Shown one piece after another: positions 51,772 to 62,486 of a stretch of 64,000 nt of DNA (position 1 is its first letter; each line of letters opens with the position of its first letter). A program made the position numbers and the translations under genes. The stretch comes from Lachnospiraceae bacterium (GTDB taxonomy: Bacteria; Bacillota; Clostridia; Lachnospirales; Lachnospiraceae). The stretch lies in contig DNUZ01000030.1 in the NCBI GenBank assembly GCA_003507655.1, forward strand, positions 123,149-187,148. The letters run 5' to 3'. The notes under the pieces were generated by a model. The model did not search any database, had not been told where the DNA came from, and saw only the letters and a program-made list of their open reading frames with translations.

Positions 51772-53208
51772 CTACTGCGAAACAGATTCTGCTAAATGTT
51801 CCAGTATCTCCGTAATCTTTCTACTCTCCTCTAAGCAGATATTTTGCAGATTCTCAGAATTTTCTGCCTGTGCAGATACTTCCTCTGTCGTTGCAGACAG
51901 GTTAGAAATCTGATCTACAATCTTTGCATTATTATCCTGCAAATTAACGCAATCGTTGTGGAGTGTCTGAACTTCCTCATTTGTTCTCATCAAATCAGAA
52001 GCAATATTTCCAAAAGAGGTATTTGCTTTATCCATGATTTCACTGTTCTGCTGAACAGTTTCTGCCGTATGTGTTACGGTCTTAACCATATTCTCAATTT
52101 TTTCGATAAAGTTCTCTAATACCTGTTCGATATTTTCCGTAGATTCTTTTGTTTCATCTGCTAATTCACGAATCTCATCCGCAACTACAGCAAATCCCTT
52201 TCCTGCCTCACCGGCTCTTGCTGCCTCAATCGAAGCATTTAATGCAAGCAGATTTGTACTTGAAGAAATACTTGAAATCGTCTCCGTGATTCCTTTCATA
52301 TTTACAATTTCTTTTGAAAGACACTGCATCTCATTACTCAGTTCACGACTCTCTTTTACAATCGTATTTGTGCTGTCCTGCAGCTCATTCATATAGACCT
52401 GTCCCTGATTCGATGCTGTTACAGATGTCTGTACAAACTCCTGCACCGTTTCTGAAACAACATTGATTTCCTGAATCAGCTGCTGAATCTCTGTGGTCAA
52501 CTGTGTCTGCTCCTGGATGCTCTCGGCAGTCTGCAAAGTACTGGAAGCTATTTCCTGTGTCGTCATTGCTGATTGCTGCATCTGATTTCTCAGACGTACC
52601 GCAGACTCTTTGGATGTGCTGACAGTCTCCCTGACTGCTTCTGATGTTTCTACTAACTGCATCATCTGATGCTCCTGCTCCTGCTGACCGATCTGTATCT
52701 CTTTTTCATCCTCCGTTGCAAAAATCCTCTGTAAACGATTTGTGTAAGCATAAGTCAGTACAAATAAAATGTTGATGACAATCTGTGTTAATACAACCAT
52801 CAGTGATGATGTGCCCATTTTCAGTCTTGCTAAAAACAGAACCGTATTAACCACAAAAACTGCTGTCAGTGCCACGGTTGTAAATTTTTTATCATGGTAT
52901 ACTACCACGACGGAACAGGCTATGTAAGAGCATGCAAAAATAATAATATGCTCCGAAAAAAGTATCCAGAATGCATACGTCAGCCCATAAACTACAACCA
53001 GCACATAACGAACTGCATACTTGTCCGCAAATTTCGATCCTAAAATCAAAAACACGATTACTCCTGCAAGTGCAGAAATCAGTGTGGAATAAAAGACCAG
53101 ATTACTGCCATTATACAGCTTTTCCGTAAACGTAAACGCCGGAATAATCGCTGTCAAAAAACCCACGACTAACAGCATGGTCTGATTCGTTTTTTTCAAA
53201 CGTTCCAT
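51772..53208 (-). CDS. methyl-accepting chemotaxis protein with polytopic membrane sensor
   Basis: A 478-aa receptor. The first ~180 residues contain about six membrane helices with very short loops ([17 protein letters not shown] through [11 protein letters not shown]), so there is no large outer ligand domain. The rest is an MCP signalling coiled coil with the tip [42 protein letters not shown]. Such a receptor may sense membrane state or small molecules in the membrane. A HAMP domain is not evident. Likely a CheR substrate. Confidence 0.92.
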   Translation of the reverse strand: MERLKKTNQTMLLVVGFLTAIIPAFTFTEKLYNGSNLVFYSTLISALAGVIVFLILGSKFADKYAVRYVLVVVYGLTYAFWILFSEHIIIFACSYIACSVVVVYHDKKFTTVALTAVFVVNTVLFLARLKMGTSSLMVVLTQIVINILFVLTYAYTNRLQRIFATEDEKEIQIGQQEQEHQMMQLVETSEAVRETVSTSKESAVRLRNQMQQSAMTTQEIASSTLQTAESIQEQTQLTTEIQQLIQEINVVSETVQEFVQTSVTASNQGQVYMNELQDSTNTIVKESRELSNEMQCLSKEIVNMKGITETISSISSSTNLLALNASIEAARAGEAGKGFAVVADEIRELADETKESTENIEQVLENFIEKIENMVKTVTHTAETVQQNSEIMDKANTSFGNIASDLMRTNEEVQTLHNDCVNLQDNNAKIVDQISNLSATTEEVSAQAENSENLQNICLEESRKITEILEHLAESVSQ

Positions 53209-53280
53209 ATTACAATGCCTCCCATTATGATGTATTCATGTTTCTCTCTTTCACAGCCTCATTGGAAATATGATCAAAAA

Positions 53281-53619
53281 TTAAATATCATTAAAAATCT
53301 GATAGATATCAATTTTTAAAGCATCTGTATTGGACATGCCAATAAAGATTCCCCCATAGCGATAGCCATCCTCTAACTCTTCGCAGCGGACAACTTCGAT
53401 CACTACGTCAATAATTTCTTTCGTCCAGATTTGGATCTTTGTGTTATAGTGAGAACCCACTTCAAGCCGCTGTCCTGCTTTAAACCCGATTCCGGTTCTT
53501 GAAATATCCACTACTTCCACATGGGAATAGCGAAGTGTCGTAACCCCATCCTCATCTAAACGCTCTAATTCGACGGTCACGTCTAACTCCAGGCGTTTAT
53601 GTTTTCTTTTTTCTTCCAT
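53281..53619 (-). CDS. PilZ domain protein (c-di-GMP effector)
   Basis: A 112-aa single PilZ domain starting MEEKRKHKRLELDV. The two c-di-GMP-binding motifs are visible: R-x3-R in KHKRLELDV (KRKHKR region) and DISRTGIGF matching D/NxSxxG. I choose the ATG at 53619 with AAGGAG inside the queA end; longer frames to 53730 lie in queA. It follows queA by 4 nt, so it is co-transcribed with a tRNA gene of no related function. It may link c-di-GMP to motility or surface state. Confidence 0.85.
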   Translation of the reverse strand: MEEKRKHKRLELDVTVELERLDEDGVTTLRYSHVEVVDISRTGIGFKAGQRLEVGSHYNTKIQIWTKEIIDVVIEVVRCEELEDGYRYGGIFIGMSNTDALKIDIYQIFNDI

Positions 53620-53623
53620 AGTC

Positions 53624-54676
53624 TTAAGATTCTCCTTCTCTTGTTTTTTCCGAAGTAATAAACATGGCATCTCCAAAGCTGAAGAAACGATATTTATTCT
53701 CAATTGCCTCCTGATATGCGGCAAGAACATGTTCTCTTCCTGCCAATGCCGATACCAGCATTAAAAGAGTCGATTCCGGTAAGTGAAAATTTGTAATCAG
53801 TGAATCCAATATCTTAAAACGATACCCCGGATAAATAAAAATATCCGTCCAGCCGCTGGTCGGTTCTATCGTTCCATCCTCTTTTGCAGCCGACTCTAAG
53901 GTACGGCAGCTTGTGGTTCCCACACATATAATCCGCCCACCTGCACGTTTCGCAGCATTGATCGTATCCGCCGCTTTTTGATCTATCATATAAAACTCGG
54001 AATGCATATGATGTTCCTTGACATTTTCCACCTTTACCGGCCGGAAGGTTCCCAGTCCGACATGAAGGGTAACCTCTGCAATCTGAACCCCCTTCTCGCG
54101 GATGGTCTGCAACAATTCCGGTGTAAAATGCAGTCCCGCAGTCGGTGCAGCGGCAGAACCATCATATTTTGCATATACCGTCTGATAGCGGTTTTTATCC
54201 TTTAACTGGTGTGTAATATACGGTGGAAGCGGCATCTGCCCCAATCTGTCTAAAATCTCTTCAAAGATTCCCTCATAAGAAAATTGTATCAGACGGTTTC
54301 CCTCTTCTACCACGTCTATGACTTCACCTGTTAACAATCCGTCTCCAAAAATGATCTTTGTACCGGGTTTTGCTTTTTTGCCCGGCTTTACCAGTGTCTC
54401 CCAAATATCATTTTCTCTTCTTTTCAACAAAAGGATCTCTATATGGGCTTCGGTTCCTTCTTTCACTCCATACAAACGTGCCGGAATTACTTTTGTATTA
54501 TTGATTACCAGACAGTCACCCGGATTCAGATAAGATACAATATCCCGAAAGATCCGATGTTCTGTTTTTCCGGTATCCTTATCTAAAATCAGTAATTTAG
54601 AACCGGAGCGATCCTCTAACGGATCCTGTGCAATTAATTCCTGTGGAAGTTCAAAATCAAAATCTTTTACGTTCAT
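53624..54676 (-). CDS. queA: tRNA preQ1(34) S-adenosylmethionine ribosyltransferase-isomerase
   Basis: Penultimate step of queuosine formation on tRNA. The 350-aa protein has [77 protein letters not shown] and [40 protein letters not shown]. It is the standard length. No preQ1 riboswitch is seen upstream; the 5' flank holds the terminator of the Ig-like gene. Confidence 0.96.
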   Translation of the reverse strand: MNVKDFDFELPQELIAQDPLEDRSGSKLLILDKDTGKTEHRIFRDIVSYLNPGDCLVINNTKVIPARLYGVKEGTEAHIEILLLKRRENDIWETLVKPGKKAKPGTKIIFGDGLLTGEVIDVVEEGNRLIQFSYEGIFEEILDRLGQMPLPPYITHQLKDKNRYQTVYAKYDGSAAAPTAGLHFTPELLQTIREKGVQIAEVTLHVGLGTFRPVKVENVKEHHMHSEFYMIDQKAADTINAAKRAGGRIICVGTTSCRTLESAAKEDGTIEPTSGWTDIFIYPGYRFKILDSLITNFHLPESTLLMLVSALAGREHVLAAYQEAIENKYRFFSFGDAMFITSEKTREGES

Positions 54677-54688
54677 TACCTATTCCTT

Positions 54689-54720
54689 AAAAGAGCAGAA
54701 TTCGCTGAATCCTGCTCTTT
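54689..54720 (-). terminator. terminator of the secreted Ig-like protein gene
   Basis: AAAGAGCAGGATTC and GAATTCTGCTCTTTT pair with a 3-nt loop and end in TTTT on the minus strand. Confidence 0.88.
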
Positions 54721-54725
54721 GCTAA

Positions 54726-55412
54726 TTATTCTTTTACCATATTTAATCTGACTTCTACTATTTCTGACGGATTGGATTTCTTCTGGTATGTAACCCATAT
54801 ACAATCAAATCTGCCATTATAAGTCATTTTCGGTATCGTATAGGAACTCTTATAGATTCCATATTTACTGAAATGTTTCTTATCTGTGCTTACAAATACA
54901 GAATATATCTGCCAGCCACTCTTTGCTTTTAAAGTAACCTTCTGGTTTTTGAAAGATTTGGTATGATACCAGTAATCTTCAAAGCATCCTTTGAACTTAG
55001 ATGTTACATTTGTGCTTCCGATCTTCATCTGTTTTATCGGTGATGAATATTTCTTAACCGTAACCTTTGTGCTGATCTTTTTAGAACCCACTTTACAGGA
55101 AATTGTTACTGTACCAGGTTTTTTATAATAGTACACATCTACAGAACCCGGTTTTGCTTTTACCTTTGCAATGCTGGTGTTAGAACTCTTCAGATTCTTG
55201 ATCTGTGTTGCTTTGGTGCAGTTAAAAATCGACACATTGACTTTCCATGTAGTATACGGTGAATTTGTTTCATAGTATACGATCTGGTTGCTGTGAAAAC
55301 TTGGTGATGCTGCGGCAGCTTTATTGCCTGCTGTCGGGATCACTAATACGCCTGTGAGCATTACTGCAAGTGCCATAACCAGTGACAGGCTTTTTTTCAT
55401 GATTTTTTTCAT
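54726..55412 (-). CDS. secreted protein with bacterial Ig-like (Big_2) domain, function unknown
   Basis: A 228-aa exported protein. Signal peptide LSLVMALAVMLTGVLVIPTAG with a likely cut near AAAA-SPSF. The segment NLKSSNTSIAKVKAKPGSVDVYYYKKPGTVTISCKVGSKKISTKVTV fits a Big_2-like domain. The C-terminal ~100 residues (KGCFEDYWYHTKSFKNQKVTLKAKSGW) are Lys/Tyr/Ser-rich and not recognised. Strongly basic overall. I choose the ATG at 55412, following a purine-rich AAAGGAAAG, over a TTG at 55439. Monocistronic with its own terminator; a surface or matrix role is only a guess. Confidence 0.75.
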   Translation of the reverse strand: MKKIMKKSLSLVMALAVMLTGVLVIPTAGNKAAAASPSFHSNQIVYYETNSPYTTWKVNVSIFNCTKATQIKNLKSSNTSIAKVKAKPGSVDVYYYKKPGTVTISCKVGSKKISTKVTVKKYSSPIKQMKIGSTNVTSKFKGCFEDYWYHTKSFKNQKVTLKAKSGWQIYSVFVSTDKKHFSKYGIYKSSYTIPKMTYNGRFDCIWVTYQKKSNPSEIVEVRLNMVKE

Positions 55413-55500
55413 TCTTCTCTTTCCTTTCTCTTTCTCCAAATATTTTGTCTCTTTCTTAAAGAAAAAATATGATAAAATTCACATAACGATTATAACATAG

Positions 55501-57921
55501 TTATTTACGGAGTTCAATTCCCAGTTCTTCCAATTTTTTCAGGATCTTATTCATTGCGTTCTGGATATCGGCATCCTCTAAGGTCTTATCCTGTGCACGG
55601 AAGGTCAGCGTATAGGCAATGGACTTATAACCGCGTTTGATCTGTGCTCCTTCGTAAATATCAAACAGTGCATAGCGTTCTAAATACTGTCCGCCTTTTT
55701 CATCAAATACTTTTTCGATGTCGCCTGCTAATACCTCCTTTGGCACTACCATGGAAAGGTCTCTCGTTACTGCCGGGAATTTTGCAATACCCCGGTATTT
55801 ACGGTCAAAACTTGCATACTCCACAACATACGGCATATCCAGAACTGCTACATAAACACGTTCTTTGATCGCATAATTTGCTGCAACAGTCGGATGGATC
55901 TCTCCTAAATATCCAATGACATTTCCGTGATATACGATATCTGCCTGACGGCCCGGATGTAGGAATGACTTCTTATCAGACGGATCATATTCTGCCTTTT
56001 CATGCATTCCAAGTTTGTCAAAGAGCTCCTCTACGACTCCCTTCATCGTATAGAAGTCCCCTTCTCCATACATTCCGAGTGTGAACTGCATACGCTCTTC
56101 CGGTAATTCCGTAACCGGAGTCTGCTTTGGAAGATAAATATTTCCAAGCTCATACAGACGCACATTTTGGTTTCTTCTATTATAATTGGTTGCTAAGGAA
56201 GCCAACATTCCGTTTAAGGAAACGGTTCGCATAATACTGAAATCTTCGCCTAACGGATTGGTGATGACTACGGTTTCACGCAGTGGGCTGTCTGCCGGAA
56301 GCAGCAGCTTGTCAAATACTTTCGGGCTTTCAAAAGAATACGTCATTGCCTGTGAAAATCCGCAGAATTCAGCAATATCTCTTGCTAATTTTTCCACGCG
56401 CAGTTTGAAGGATAATTTTCCGGTAGTTGCTTCTCCGCTTGGAAGGGAGGTCGGTATCTTATCATATCCATAAAAACGTGCAACCTCTTCCGCAATATCT
56501 GCATCACACTCTAAGTCCTGTCTCCAGGATGGAACTAAAATCTCGTTTTTCTCTTTGTCATATCCTAAGTCTAACATTTTGAAGTAGTCTAACATGGTTT
56601 CCGGTGCAATGTCTGTTCCGAGCAGTCTGTTGTATTTTTCCGGCTCAAAAGGGATATTTCTTCCTTCTTTGACGGTTGTATAGACATCTACAACTCCACC
56701 GACTACTTCTCCTGCACCTAATTCTTCGATCAACTGGCAGGCACGGTTCATTGCCTCGATCGCATTATTCGGATCTAAGCCTTTTTCAAATTTTCCGGAC
56801 GCATCGGTACGAAGTCCTACTTTTTTAGAGGAAAGACGGATATTGGTTCCATCAAAGCAGGCAGCCTCAAACAGCATGGTCTTTACATCGTCTGTGATCA
56901 TGGAGTTCTCACCACCCATGATTCCTGCAATACCGATTGCTTTTTCACCATCACAGATCATCAGTACGGAATCATCCAGCGTACGTTCCTGTCCGTCTAA
57001 GGTCACAAATTTCTGTCCTTTTTCTGCTCTTTTTACTACGATCTGATGTCCTGCGATCGTATCTAAGTCATAGGCATGCATTGGCTGACCGTATTCTTCC
57101 ATGACATAGTTGGTAATATCTACAATATTATTGATCGGACGGATGCCCTGTGCGGCAAGTCTGCGCTGCATCCACTCCGGTGACGGTGCGATCTTAATAT
57201 TTTTTACTACACGCGCAGTATATCTTGGGCAAAGCTTTGTATCTTCTACCGATACTTTAACATAGTCATTGACATCCTCATTATTTCCGGTTGCGGTGAC
57301 TACCGGCGGCTGGAACTCTTTTCTGAAAGTTGCTGCTGCCTCTCTGGCAAGTCCGATGATTCCAAAACAGTCTACACGGTTTGATGTGATCTCATACTCA
57401 AATACGGAATTGTGAAGTCCGAGTGCTTCTACTGCATCTGCTCCAACCACTGCATCTTCCGGGAAGATATAGATTCCATATTCCGGTGCTTCCGGATACA
57501 TATCTTTTGTAGAACCAAGTTCTTCTATTGAGCACATCATGCCAAAAGATTCCACGCCTCGCAGTTTTCCTTTTTTGATCTTGACTCCGCCCGGAGTCTT
57601 TTTTCCATCATGACCGCCTGCCACACGTCCGCCGTCTAATACGACCGGAACTTTGTCGCCTTCTTTTACGTTTGGTGCTCCGGTAACGATCTGGATATTT
57701 TCTCCTGTACCAACGTTAACCTGGCAGATGATCAGCTTGTCTGCATCCGGGTGTTTTTCAATCTTTTCAATCTGTCCAATGACGATCTTCTCTAAATCCG
57801 CATCTAACTCCTCATAACCTTCTACTTTAGAGCCGGAAAGTGTCATTGCATCCATATATTCCTGTGCCGTACATGATAATTCCGGCACCATTGATCTTAT
57901 CCATTCTAATGATGTTCTCAT
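55501..57921 (-). CDS. pheT: phenylalanyl-tRNA synthetase beta subunit
   Basis: Large subunit of the alpha2-beta2 PheRS, 806 aa. An N-terminal tRNA-binding EMAP-like domain (EKIVIGQIEKIEKHPDADKLIICQVNVG), B3/B4 editing domain (PRYTARVVKNIKIAPSPEWMQRRL, DITNYVMEEYGQPMHAYD), B5, the catalytic-like domain and a C-terminal ferredoxin-like anticodon domain (KYRGIAKFPAVTRDLSMVVP). It follows pheS by 24 nt in a T-box-controlled operon. Confidence 0.97.
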   Translation of the reverse strand: MRTSLEWIRSMVPELSCTAQEYMDAMTLSGSKVEGYEELDADLEKIVIGQIEKIEKHPDADKLIICQVNVGTGENIQIVTGAPNVKEGDKVPVVLDGGRVAGGHDGKKTPGGVKIKKGKLRGVESFGMMCSIEELGSTKDMYPEAPEYGIYIFPEDAVVGADAVEALGLHNSVFEYEITSNRVDCFGIIGLAREAAATFRKEFQPPVVTATGNNEDVNDYVKVSVEDTKLCPRYTARVVKNIKIAPSPEWMQRRLAAQGIRPINNIVDITNYVMEEYGQPMHAYDLDTIAGHQIVVKRAEKGQKFVTLDGQERTLDDSVLMICDGEKAIGIAGIMGGENSMITDDVKTMLFEAACFDGTNIRLSSKKVGLRTDASGKFEKGLDPNNAIEAMNRACQLIEELGAGEVVGGVVDVYTTVKEGRNIPFEPEKYNRLLGTDIAPETMLDYFKMLDLGYDKEKNEILVPSWRQDLECDADIAEEVARFYGYDKIPTSLPSGEATTGKLSFKLRVEKLARDIAEFCGFSQAMTYSFESPKVFDKLLLPADSPLRETVVITNPLGEDFSIMRTVSLNGMLASLATNYNRRNQNVRLYELGNIYLPKQTPVTELPEERMQFTLGMYGEGDFYTMKGVVEELFDKLGMHEKAEYDPSDKKSFLHPGRQADIVYHGNVIGYLGEIHPTVAANYAIKERVYVAVLDMPYVVEYASFDRKYRGIAKFPAVTRDLSMVVPKEVLAGDIEKVFDEKGGQYLERYALFDIYEGAQIKRGYKSIAYTLTFRAQDKTLEDADIQNAMNKILKKLEELGIELRK

Positions 57922-57945
57922 CGCTATTCTCCTTTACCTTTTCAT

Positions 57946-58965
57946 CTAAAACTGTTTTAAGAAACGGATATCGTTCTCATATAAAAGACGCATATCATCA
58001 ATCTCATATTTTAACAGGGCAATTCGCTCTAATCCCACTCCGAATGCAAATCCTGAATATTCTTCCGGATCAATACCGCTCATTCTTAAAACCTTCGGAT
58101 GTACCATTCCACAGCCTAAAATCTCGATCCAGCCTTCACCCTTACAGAAGCGGCAGCCTTTTCCACCACATTTAAAGCAGGTAACATCCATTTCCGCACT
58201 TGGTTCTGTAAACGGAAAATGATGCGGACGGAATTTTACTTTGGTATCCTCTCCAAACAGTTCTTTTGCAAATTCTGCTAAGGTACCTTTTAAATCCGCA
58301 AAGGTAATGTTCTTATCTACAACCATTCCCTCGATCTGATGGAAAGAAGGGGAATGTGTCGCATCCACTTCGTCGGAACGGAACACTCTTCCCGGTGCGA
58401 TCATACGGATCGGAAGTTTTCCTTCCTCCATGACACGCACCTGTACCGGAGAAGTCTGGGTACGGAGCACGATACTGTCATTAATATAGAATGTATCCTG
58501 TTCGTCTCTTGCCGGATGGTTCTTTGGAATATTTAACGCCTCAAAGTTGTAGTAGTCCTGTTCTACTTCCGGTCCTTCTACGACTTCATAGCCCATGCCG
58601 ACGAAAATACGCTCTACTTCTTCTAATGCGATCATATTCGGATGACGGTGTCCGACAGAATTCTGTTTTGCCGGTAATGTCACGTCGATCACTTCTTTTT
58701 CTAAACGATGCTCTAACTCGGCACTCTCTAATTTTTTCTTTGTCTCTTCTAAAGTCCGCTCAATTGCCTCTCGTGTCTCATTTACTAACTGACCAACCAT
58801 CGGACGATCCTCCGGTTTTACGTCTTTCATACCCTTTAAAACTGCGGTCAGCTCTCCTTTTTTTCCAAGCACGGAAACACGGACATCATTTAACGCATTG
58901 AGTTCCTTTGCCTCCTCTATCTGACGCACTGCTTCCTCTCTGATTTTTTGCAGCTTTTCTTTCAT
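57946..58965 (-). CDS. pheS: phenylalanyl-tRNA synthetase alpha subunit
   Basis: Catalytic subunit, 339 aa. N-terminal coiled coil ([36 protein letters not shown]), class II motifs ([45 protein letters not shown]) and motif 3 [32 protein letters not shown] lies upstream of the ATG. Confidence 0.97.
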   Translation of the reverse strand: MKEKLQKIREEAVRQIEEAKELNALNDVRVSVLGKKGELTAVLKGMKDVKPEDRPMVGQLVNETREAIERTLEETKKKLESAELEHRLEKEVIDVTLPAKQNSVGHRHPNMIALEEVERIFVGMGYEVVEGPEVEQDYYNFEALNIPKNHPARDEQDTFYINDSIVLRTQTSPVQVRVMEEGKLPIRMIAPGRVFRSDEVDATHSPSFHQIEGMVVDKNITFADLKGTLAEFAKELFGEDTKVKFRPHHFPFTEPSAEMDVTCFKCGGKGCRFCKGEGWIEILGCGMVHPKVLRMSGIDPEEYSGFAFGVGLERIALLKYEIDDMRLLYENDIRFLKQF

Positions 58966-59232
58966 AATAAATCTCCTTTCTTAGTCGCATCTTCGCCCGA
59001 AAGACTTTTTGCTTTATAGCATAAAAAAGCTCCGTCCTTCTTACATAAAAAGGACGAAGCATTCTCCGCGTTACCACCTTAATTCCCAAAAACCGGGCTC
59101 TTCATTCAAATACTTAACGTGTATGACCCGTCCGGACCTACTTATCATTCTGTTCAATCCGGAAGCTCCAGTGAGAAATTCATCTGTTACCTTACCTTAA
59201 AGATGCTTTCAGCCGATGGCATCTTCTCTCTG
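58966..59232 (-). ncRNA. T-box leader of pheST
   Basis: Contains the T-box AAGGTGGTAACGCGG (minus, 59080-59066) upstream of a terminator: GCTTCGTCC pairs with GGACGGAGC followed by TTTTTT (59061-59023). The Stem I region (59232 to ~59110) holds a TTC phenylalanine specifier at 59177-59175 in ATTTCTCAC. Uncharged tRNA-Phe would stabilise the antiterminator and turn on pheST. All parts are in the expected order, so the call is strong; the specifier position is my reading. Confidence 0.93.
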
Positions 59233-59238
59233 AAAAAA

Positions 59239-59244
59239 GTATAA
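59239..59244 (-). promoter_or_regulatory. -10 of the pheST promoter
   Basis: TATACT (59239-59244) preceded by TGT on the minus strand, an extended -10; no good -35 was seen. Transcript start near 59232. Confidence 0.5.
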
Positions 59245-59351
59245 CAGACTACTGACACTTTCTTTGCTTTTCTTCTAAACTTCTCACATTTTAGCACAGC
59301 CTGCTAAAAACTGCAAGTGATTTCTTATCTCGTTCGTACTTATGTTTCCGG

Positions 59352-60209
59352 TTATTTCTTATCTCCCACTCGCTTTTCATGCAATTTTGCTCTCCATTTG
59401 TGGAACAGATCCGAAAAGACAACATTGGTCTCTGCACAGAGCAACAGGATGTACATACAAAAATACAGCCACAGCATGACAAGCACGATCGTTGCCAGAC
59501 TTCCATAGGTGGAAAATCCGTTAAAATACTCCACATAAATAGACAGTCCAAACGAAAATACATACCACGAAACGGCACTTAAAATTGCCCCCGGAAGCTG
59601 ACTCTTAAACGAAGCCTTGCGGTTTGGCACCATTTTAAAGATCCATGCGAAGAAAAAGATCAGCACACCCATGATAATAATGATACGGATTCCAATCAGC
59701 ACACTCATAAAATGCGAAATGATCGGCACATACCGAATGGCTGCCTTTTGCAGCGTACTTCCGAATACCAGCAATACCAGCACGGTGATCAGTGTCAGGA
59801 TCAGGACTACGGTATAGAATATCGCACGGAAACGCAGTACAAACCAGTTTCTGGTTTCCTGACAGTTATTGACCATATTCAGTCCGGTTCCTAAATACTG
59901 CAAGCCCTTCGCAGATGACCAGATTGCAACCACCGCCGCGATCGAGATCAATCCGACGGACTGATTGTATACCTCCGCAATGATCGAGTTCACTAACGGC
60001 GAAATATAGTTTGGCATATAATTTCCTACTGCCGTTGTCAGCATATCCTGTGAGATTGGTGTGTATTTTAATAAGGAACTAAACACCACCAAAAATGGAA
60101 TTACCGACAAAATAATAAAAAAAGCCGACTGTGCCGCAAAGGCTGTAATATTATCTATCCGGCATTTATCTAAAAATGTTTTTACATTTCCAAAAATCTT
60201 CCAAAGCAT
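59352..60209 (-). CDS. YihY/virulence factor BrkB family membrane protein
   Basis: A 285-aa protein with about six membrane helices: AAQSAFFIILSVIPFLVVFSSLLKYTP is the family start motif, then GLISIAAVVAIWSSAKGLQYLGTGLN and WYVFSFGLSIYVEYFNGFSTYGSLATIVLVMLWLYFCMYILLLCAETN. It was once called RNase BN, but that activity belongs to another protein. The function of the family is not settled. It stands alone; the 70 nt to spoIID-like contain nothing notable. Confidence 0.92.
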   Translation of the reverse strand: MLWKIFGNVKTFLDKCRIDNITAFAAQSAFFIILSVIPFLVVFSSLLKYTPISQDMLTTAVGNYMPNYISPLVNSIIAEVYNQSVGLISIAAVVAIWSSAKGLQYLGTGLNMVNNCQETRNWFVLRFRAIFYTVVLILTLITVLVLLVFGSTLQKAAIRYVPIISHFMSVLIGIRIIIIMGVLIFFFAWIFKMVPNRKASFKSQLPGAILSAVSWYVFSFGLSIYVEYFNGFSTYGSLATIVLVMLWLYFCMYILLLCAETNVVFSDLFHKWRAKLHEKRVGDKK

Positions 60210-60279
60210 TGTTTTAAAAACCTCACTTCTGTTTCTCCGAATAAAAGGTTACCATGAACTTTCTGTTTTGGCAAGTTTC

Positions 60280-62454
60280 TCAATAAATACTCTCAATTTT
60301 CACATCATGATAAAAAAATTCTAAAATTTCATCGCAGGAATATCCCGCCTGTGCCATTCCGTCCGCACCATACTGGCTCATACCGATCCCATGGCCAAAT
60401 CCGCCGCCGATGGCTGACGCGGTCTTTGTGTTCTTATCATAGTCTAAAACACAATATGCACTTGGCAGTACGGTCATCTGCGTATTCTTTGTTCCATCCT
60501 GAAGTGTGACTTCTTTTAAAGCAGCTCCTAAAATCCTACGGATATTATATTCATTTTTCACAAGTGCCATTCCGTTCTCAAATTCCAGTTTCAGCATCTT
60601 AACAGCTCCCGAAGTTCCACGCTTTTTTACGGATACTTCCGTAATTGCTCCAAATCCTTTTAAGGATTTTTTCTTCGTTCCATCCTTTGCATAAAATGTA
60701 ATATTTTTTTCATTTGCTTTTTTCTGCTCTTTTAAGATATTTCGTATATTTTCGTCCTTTTGGTTAAAATCTAAAGCCGCACTCCAGCGAAAATACGGTG
60801 TTTTTCCGTCAAAACATACTTCATCCCCACTTTGGATATAGGTTCTGAAATTCTTCTCTTTAGATAGATCCGTTTTTGGAGCATCTTTTTTTACCCAGAC
60901 ACTTTTTAAATATCCATAGGTCTTATCATCAGAAAGATTCCAGTTTTCCATTGTTCCGGTATGTCCGCAGGAGGTGGAATAGTAATATGCCTCTACGACA
61001 TTTCCCTTGTATTTTAATACCTGACCAACCGTATCTTCGACTGCTTTTACGGACTTTTCGCCCGCCGGATTCTTGTTGTATACCTGATAATTCGTGCTGT
61101 CATCTACATGCGCACCAAGTGCTGCATAGTCTCCTTTGACCATTTGCATACAGGCATAACTTCTGGCACAGATTGCCTGTGCTTTTAATGCCTCGACATG
61201 GAATTTCTCCGGCATCTCACTCGGCAGGACACCACAGATATAGTCCTCTAAAGATATCTTATTTACCACAGTATATCCCTGTTCACTGTGACGCAGTTCC
61301 ATACTGCCGGAATAGCCTAAGGTTTCTCTGCTTCCATCCGCTTTCGTTAAATAGATTTTTCCATGATCCGCCGCCTTGATCTTGCAAGCTTCCTCGGAAG
61401 TTCCTAATAGTTCCGCTGCCGATAATACACTGCCTGCCTCTGCTTCTCTTTTTTCTTCCCCTAATGTGATCTTCATTTTCTGCTCGGAAGTCAGATAAAC
61501 ATTTTCATAATACGGCGAACCTTCATTTAAAAGCAGCACCCGGATATTTTTGATGTTTGCCGGTTCTTTTAACAATACTGCCTGCACTTTTCCGTTCCCA
61601 ACAACATACCGGACATCCATATTTCCAATGACAATATCCTGAAAGGTCTTCTCTTCTAACGTTCCATAAATCTTATAAACCGGAACCCGCTTCGCTAATG
61701 GGATTTTTCCATAGCCTTCTATCTCAATCTCTGACTGGTCCATCGTGATCAGATTTCCGGTGATCGTATCCTGTTTTTTTCGGATTTCCTTGATCTTTTC
61801 TTTTTCAAATACAAGGTCACAGACGGTATTGCTTAATTCTCCATCTGTGCTTTTTGTAGCAAATTCATATTCTTTTCCGCAAAAAAACACAACTGCTTTT
61901 CCATCGGCAAGCGTTTTCAGATATACATTTGCCAAAGTACTCTCGCTCTTTTTTTCCTGCTTTACGATCCCTAATATCTTTTGATCGGTAACATACAGAC
62001 GATACTGTTTCATTTCTTCTAAGGTCATTCCCTGTAAAGGAAAGGAACCGATACTGGTATCCACGCTTTCCTTCTTCTCATTCACGTCAAGCACCAGAAC
62101 ACTTTCTTTTTTGATCCGCTGCTCTGAATCTAAATAATCTAAAATTTTATCATAGATCGTATTCCACTCTTCTCTTGGTACTTTTTTCGCACCGCTCTTT
62201 TTTTCATAAGTAATATAGTCATTCAGATGCAGACGTTCTAACACTTCCTCCATATCGGCATATGTAAGATAAGCACCGTCTAACTTTAAGCTGACACCGG
62301 TTACTTCTTCCAGTTCATTTTCCGCTTCCGCTACCGATACACTGTCTTTTGTCTGTCCTCTATCTGTAATAACCCTGATCGTAACTACAATCCCAAGCAG
62401 TAATATCGCTGCCAACAATAAAATTCCTGTTTTTTTCTTCGTTCTTTTTTTCAT
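60280..62454 (-). CDS. SpoIID/LytB-domain protein with long N-terminal region
   Basis: A 724-aa membrane-anchored protein. One N-terminal helix (ILLLAAILLLGIVVTIRVIT) is followed by ~360 extracellular residues with no recognised domain, then a C-terminal SpoIID region: SLEDYICGVLPSEMPEKFHVEALKAQAICARSYA (catalytic Glu in PSEMP), AYYYSTSCGHTGTMENW and GGGFGHGIGMSQYGADGMAQAGYSCDEILEFFYHDV. SpoIID is a lytic transglycosylase that removes denuded glycan; the Bacillus form is ~340 aa. The extra region could bind the wall. Whether this host sporulates is not shown. Confidence 0.9.
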   Translation of the reverse strand: MKKRTKKKTGILLLAAILLLGIVVTIRVITDRGQTKDSVSVAEAENELEEVTGVSLKLDGAYLTYADMEEVLERLHLNDYITYEKKSGAKKVPREEWNTIYDKILDYLDSEQRIKKESVLVLDVNEKKESVDTSIGSFPLQGMTLEEMKQYRLYVTDQKILGIVKQEKKSESTLANVYLKTLADGKAVVFFCGKEYEFATKSTDGELSNTVCDLVFEKEKIKEIRKKQDTITGNLITMDQSEIEIEGYGKIPLAKRVPVYKIYGTLEEKTFQDIVIGNMDVRYVVGNGKVQAVLLKEPANIKNIRVLLLNEGSPYYENVYLTSEQKMKITLGEEKREAEAGSVLSAAELLGTSEEACKIKAADHGKIYLTKADGSRETLGYSGSMELRHSEQGYTVVNKISLEDYICGVLPSEMPEKFHVEALKAQAICARSYACMQMVKGDYAALGAHVDDSTNYQVYNKNPAGEKSVKAVEDTVGQVLKYKGNVVEAYYYSTSCGHTGTMENWNLSDDKTYGYLKSVWVKKDAPKTDLSKEKNFRTYIQSGDEVCFDGKTPYFRWSAALDFNQKDENIRNILKEQKKANEKNITFYAKDGTKKKSLKGFGAITEVSVKKRGTSGAVKMLKLEFENGMALVKNEYNIRRILGAALKEVTLQDGTKNTQMTVLPSAYCVLDYDKNTKTASAIGGGFGHGIGMSQYGADGMAQAGYSCDEILEFFYHDVKIESIY

Positions 62455-62486
62455 GGACCAATCCTCAATATTTCTTATAGAGTAAT

